A DNA stretch of 26,143 bases from a bacterium UBP2_UBA2255 (GTDB lineage Bacteria; Edwardsbacteria; AC1; EtOH8). A program made the position numbers and the translations under genes. This document shows, piece after piece, positions 24,532 to 26,143 of the stretch (position 1 is the first letter of the stretch; each line of letters begins with the position of its first letter). The stretch spans positions 1-26,143 of the forward strand of contig DDXR01000049.1 in assembly GCA_002347565.1 (NCBI GenBank). Direction: 5' to 3'. The notes under the pieces were generated by a model. That model ran no database searches and was not told the DNA's origin. It saw only the letters and a list, made by a program, of their open reading frames with translations.

Positions 24532-24560
24532 TTGAAAAATCTTTCGAAATTGATTATAAT
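24532..24560 (+). promoter_or_regulatory. Promoter of groES-groEL
   Basis: TTGAAA (24532-24537) and a consensus TATAAT (24555-24560) are 17 bp apart in AT-rich DNA. Transcription would begin near 24567, giving a leader of about 54 bases. The Shine-Dalgarno is a run 'aggggggg' at 24611-24618. No CIRCE inverted repeat (TTAGCACTC...GAGTGCTAA) is found, so HrcA control is not evident. Confidence 0.75.
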
Positions 24561-24620
24561 TATGTGTTGTGCCGTTTATCGTAAAATAAATCAATAAACC
24601 ATAACAAGTTAGGGGGGGCT

Positions 24621-24929
24621 ATGTCAACCGTCACCAAAATGAAGCCCTTGAGCGATCGCGTGATCGTCAAGCCGCTGGAACAAAAAGAGGTCAAGAAGGG
24701 CGGCATCATCATTCCCGATACCGCCAAGGAGAAGCCGATGGAGGGCGAGGTCATCGCCGTCGGTCCGGGCAAGGTGGCCGACAACGGCACCCGCGTGGCG
24801 ATGGACGTCAAGAAGGGCGACAAGGTGCTCTACGGGAAGTATTCCGGCACCGAGGTCAGGATCGACGACATCGAGTACCTGATCATGCACGCAGACGACA
24901 TCATGGCGGTGCTCGGCGACGACAAATAG
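24621..24929 (+). CDS. groES: Co-chaperonin GroES
   Basis: This 102-residue protein forms the heptameric lid of the GroEL chamber. 'KPLSDRVIVKPLEQKEVKKGGIIIPDTAKEKP' contains the mobile loop with the GGIIIP tripeptide that docks GroEL. The C-terminal 'DKVLYGKYSGTEVRIDDIEYLIM' matches the GroES roof-and-barrel fold. Normal length. groEL follows 116 bases later in the same orientation, so the usual groESL operon is present. Confidence 0.98.
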   Translation: MSTVTKMKPLSDRVIVKPLEQKEVKKGGIIIPDTAKEKPMEGEVIAVGPGKVADNGTRVAMDVKKGDKVLYGKYSGTEVRIDDIEYLIMHADDIMAVLGDDK

Positions 24930-25045
24930 ACCCGGGCACCGGCGCAGGGCAGCGTCCGGCAACAGCGCTGCGGCGCGCTGGGGCCGCCGGCAACGGGCAT
25001 CATCCTTCAAGACGTAACCATTACCCACCGATAAGGAGCAGAACA

Positions 25046-26143
<1,098 letters not shown>

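Overview
The window (26,143 bases, mostly GC-rich) looks like chromosome from a Gram-negative-type bacterium of an uncultured lineage. It carries a lipoprotein, an exported SPOR-domain protein, a ferredoxin-dependent 2-oxoacid oxidoreductase (anaerobic style of metabolism), an MglB/MglA polarity pair and GroES/GroEL. The combination resembles candidate phyla around FCB/WOR-3/Edwardsbacteria, but that placement is a low-confidence inference. All genes read on the + strand except one metalloprotease-like gene.

Layout. (1) 1-405: the 3' end of a 23S rRNA gene, a 5S rRNA gene and a strong intrinsic terminator. (2) 406-5680: an accessory island with a strong promoter, a structured leader, a 1470-residue secreted RHS/YD-repeat protein with a variable papain-like C-terminal tip, and a small membrane-anchored pilin-fold protein right behind it. 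Base composition changes inside the RHS gene (AT-richer ends, GC-rich middle), as expected of a polymorphic toxin with exchanged ends. (3) 5772-8420: mtaB and miaB, two tRNA methylthiotransferases in one operon. (4) 8435-16438: lipoprotein, TPR-SPOR protein, mutS, and a 1282-residue coiled-coil protein, tightly packed. (5) 16497-20861: a four-subunit 2-oxoacid:ferredoxin oxidoreductase (gamma, delta, alpha, beta), then a Roadblock protein and an MglA GTPase, ending in a 17-bp hairpin. (6) 20893-21852 on the minus strand: a HExxH protein. (7) 21897-24519: a radical SAM protein fused to a DUF2344 domain. (8) 24532 to the end: groES and a groEL gene cut by the window edge.

The most notable observations are the following. 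The RHS C-terminal tip has a His/Cys pair suggesting a permuted papain-like (NlpC/LRAT-type) hydrolase, and its neighbour has a pilin fold without a prepilin cleavage motif and may be its immunity protein. Four promoters place the -10 box only 6-9 nt before the start codon, which predicts leaderless mRNAs. AT-rich degenerate micro-repeats sit between genes and in frame inside two conserved enzymes. The giant coiled-coil protein behind mutS has four spaced copies of a short Pro-[VI]-[TD] motif in its disordered N-terminus.
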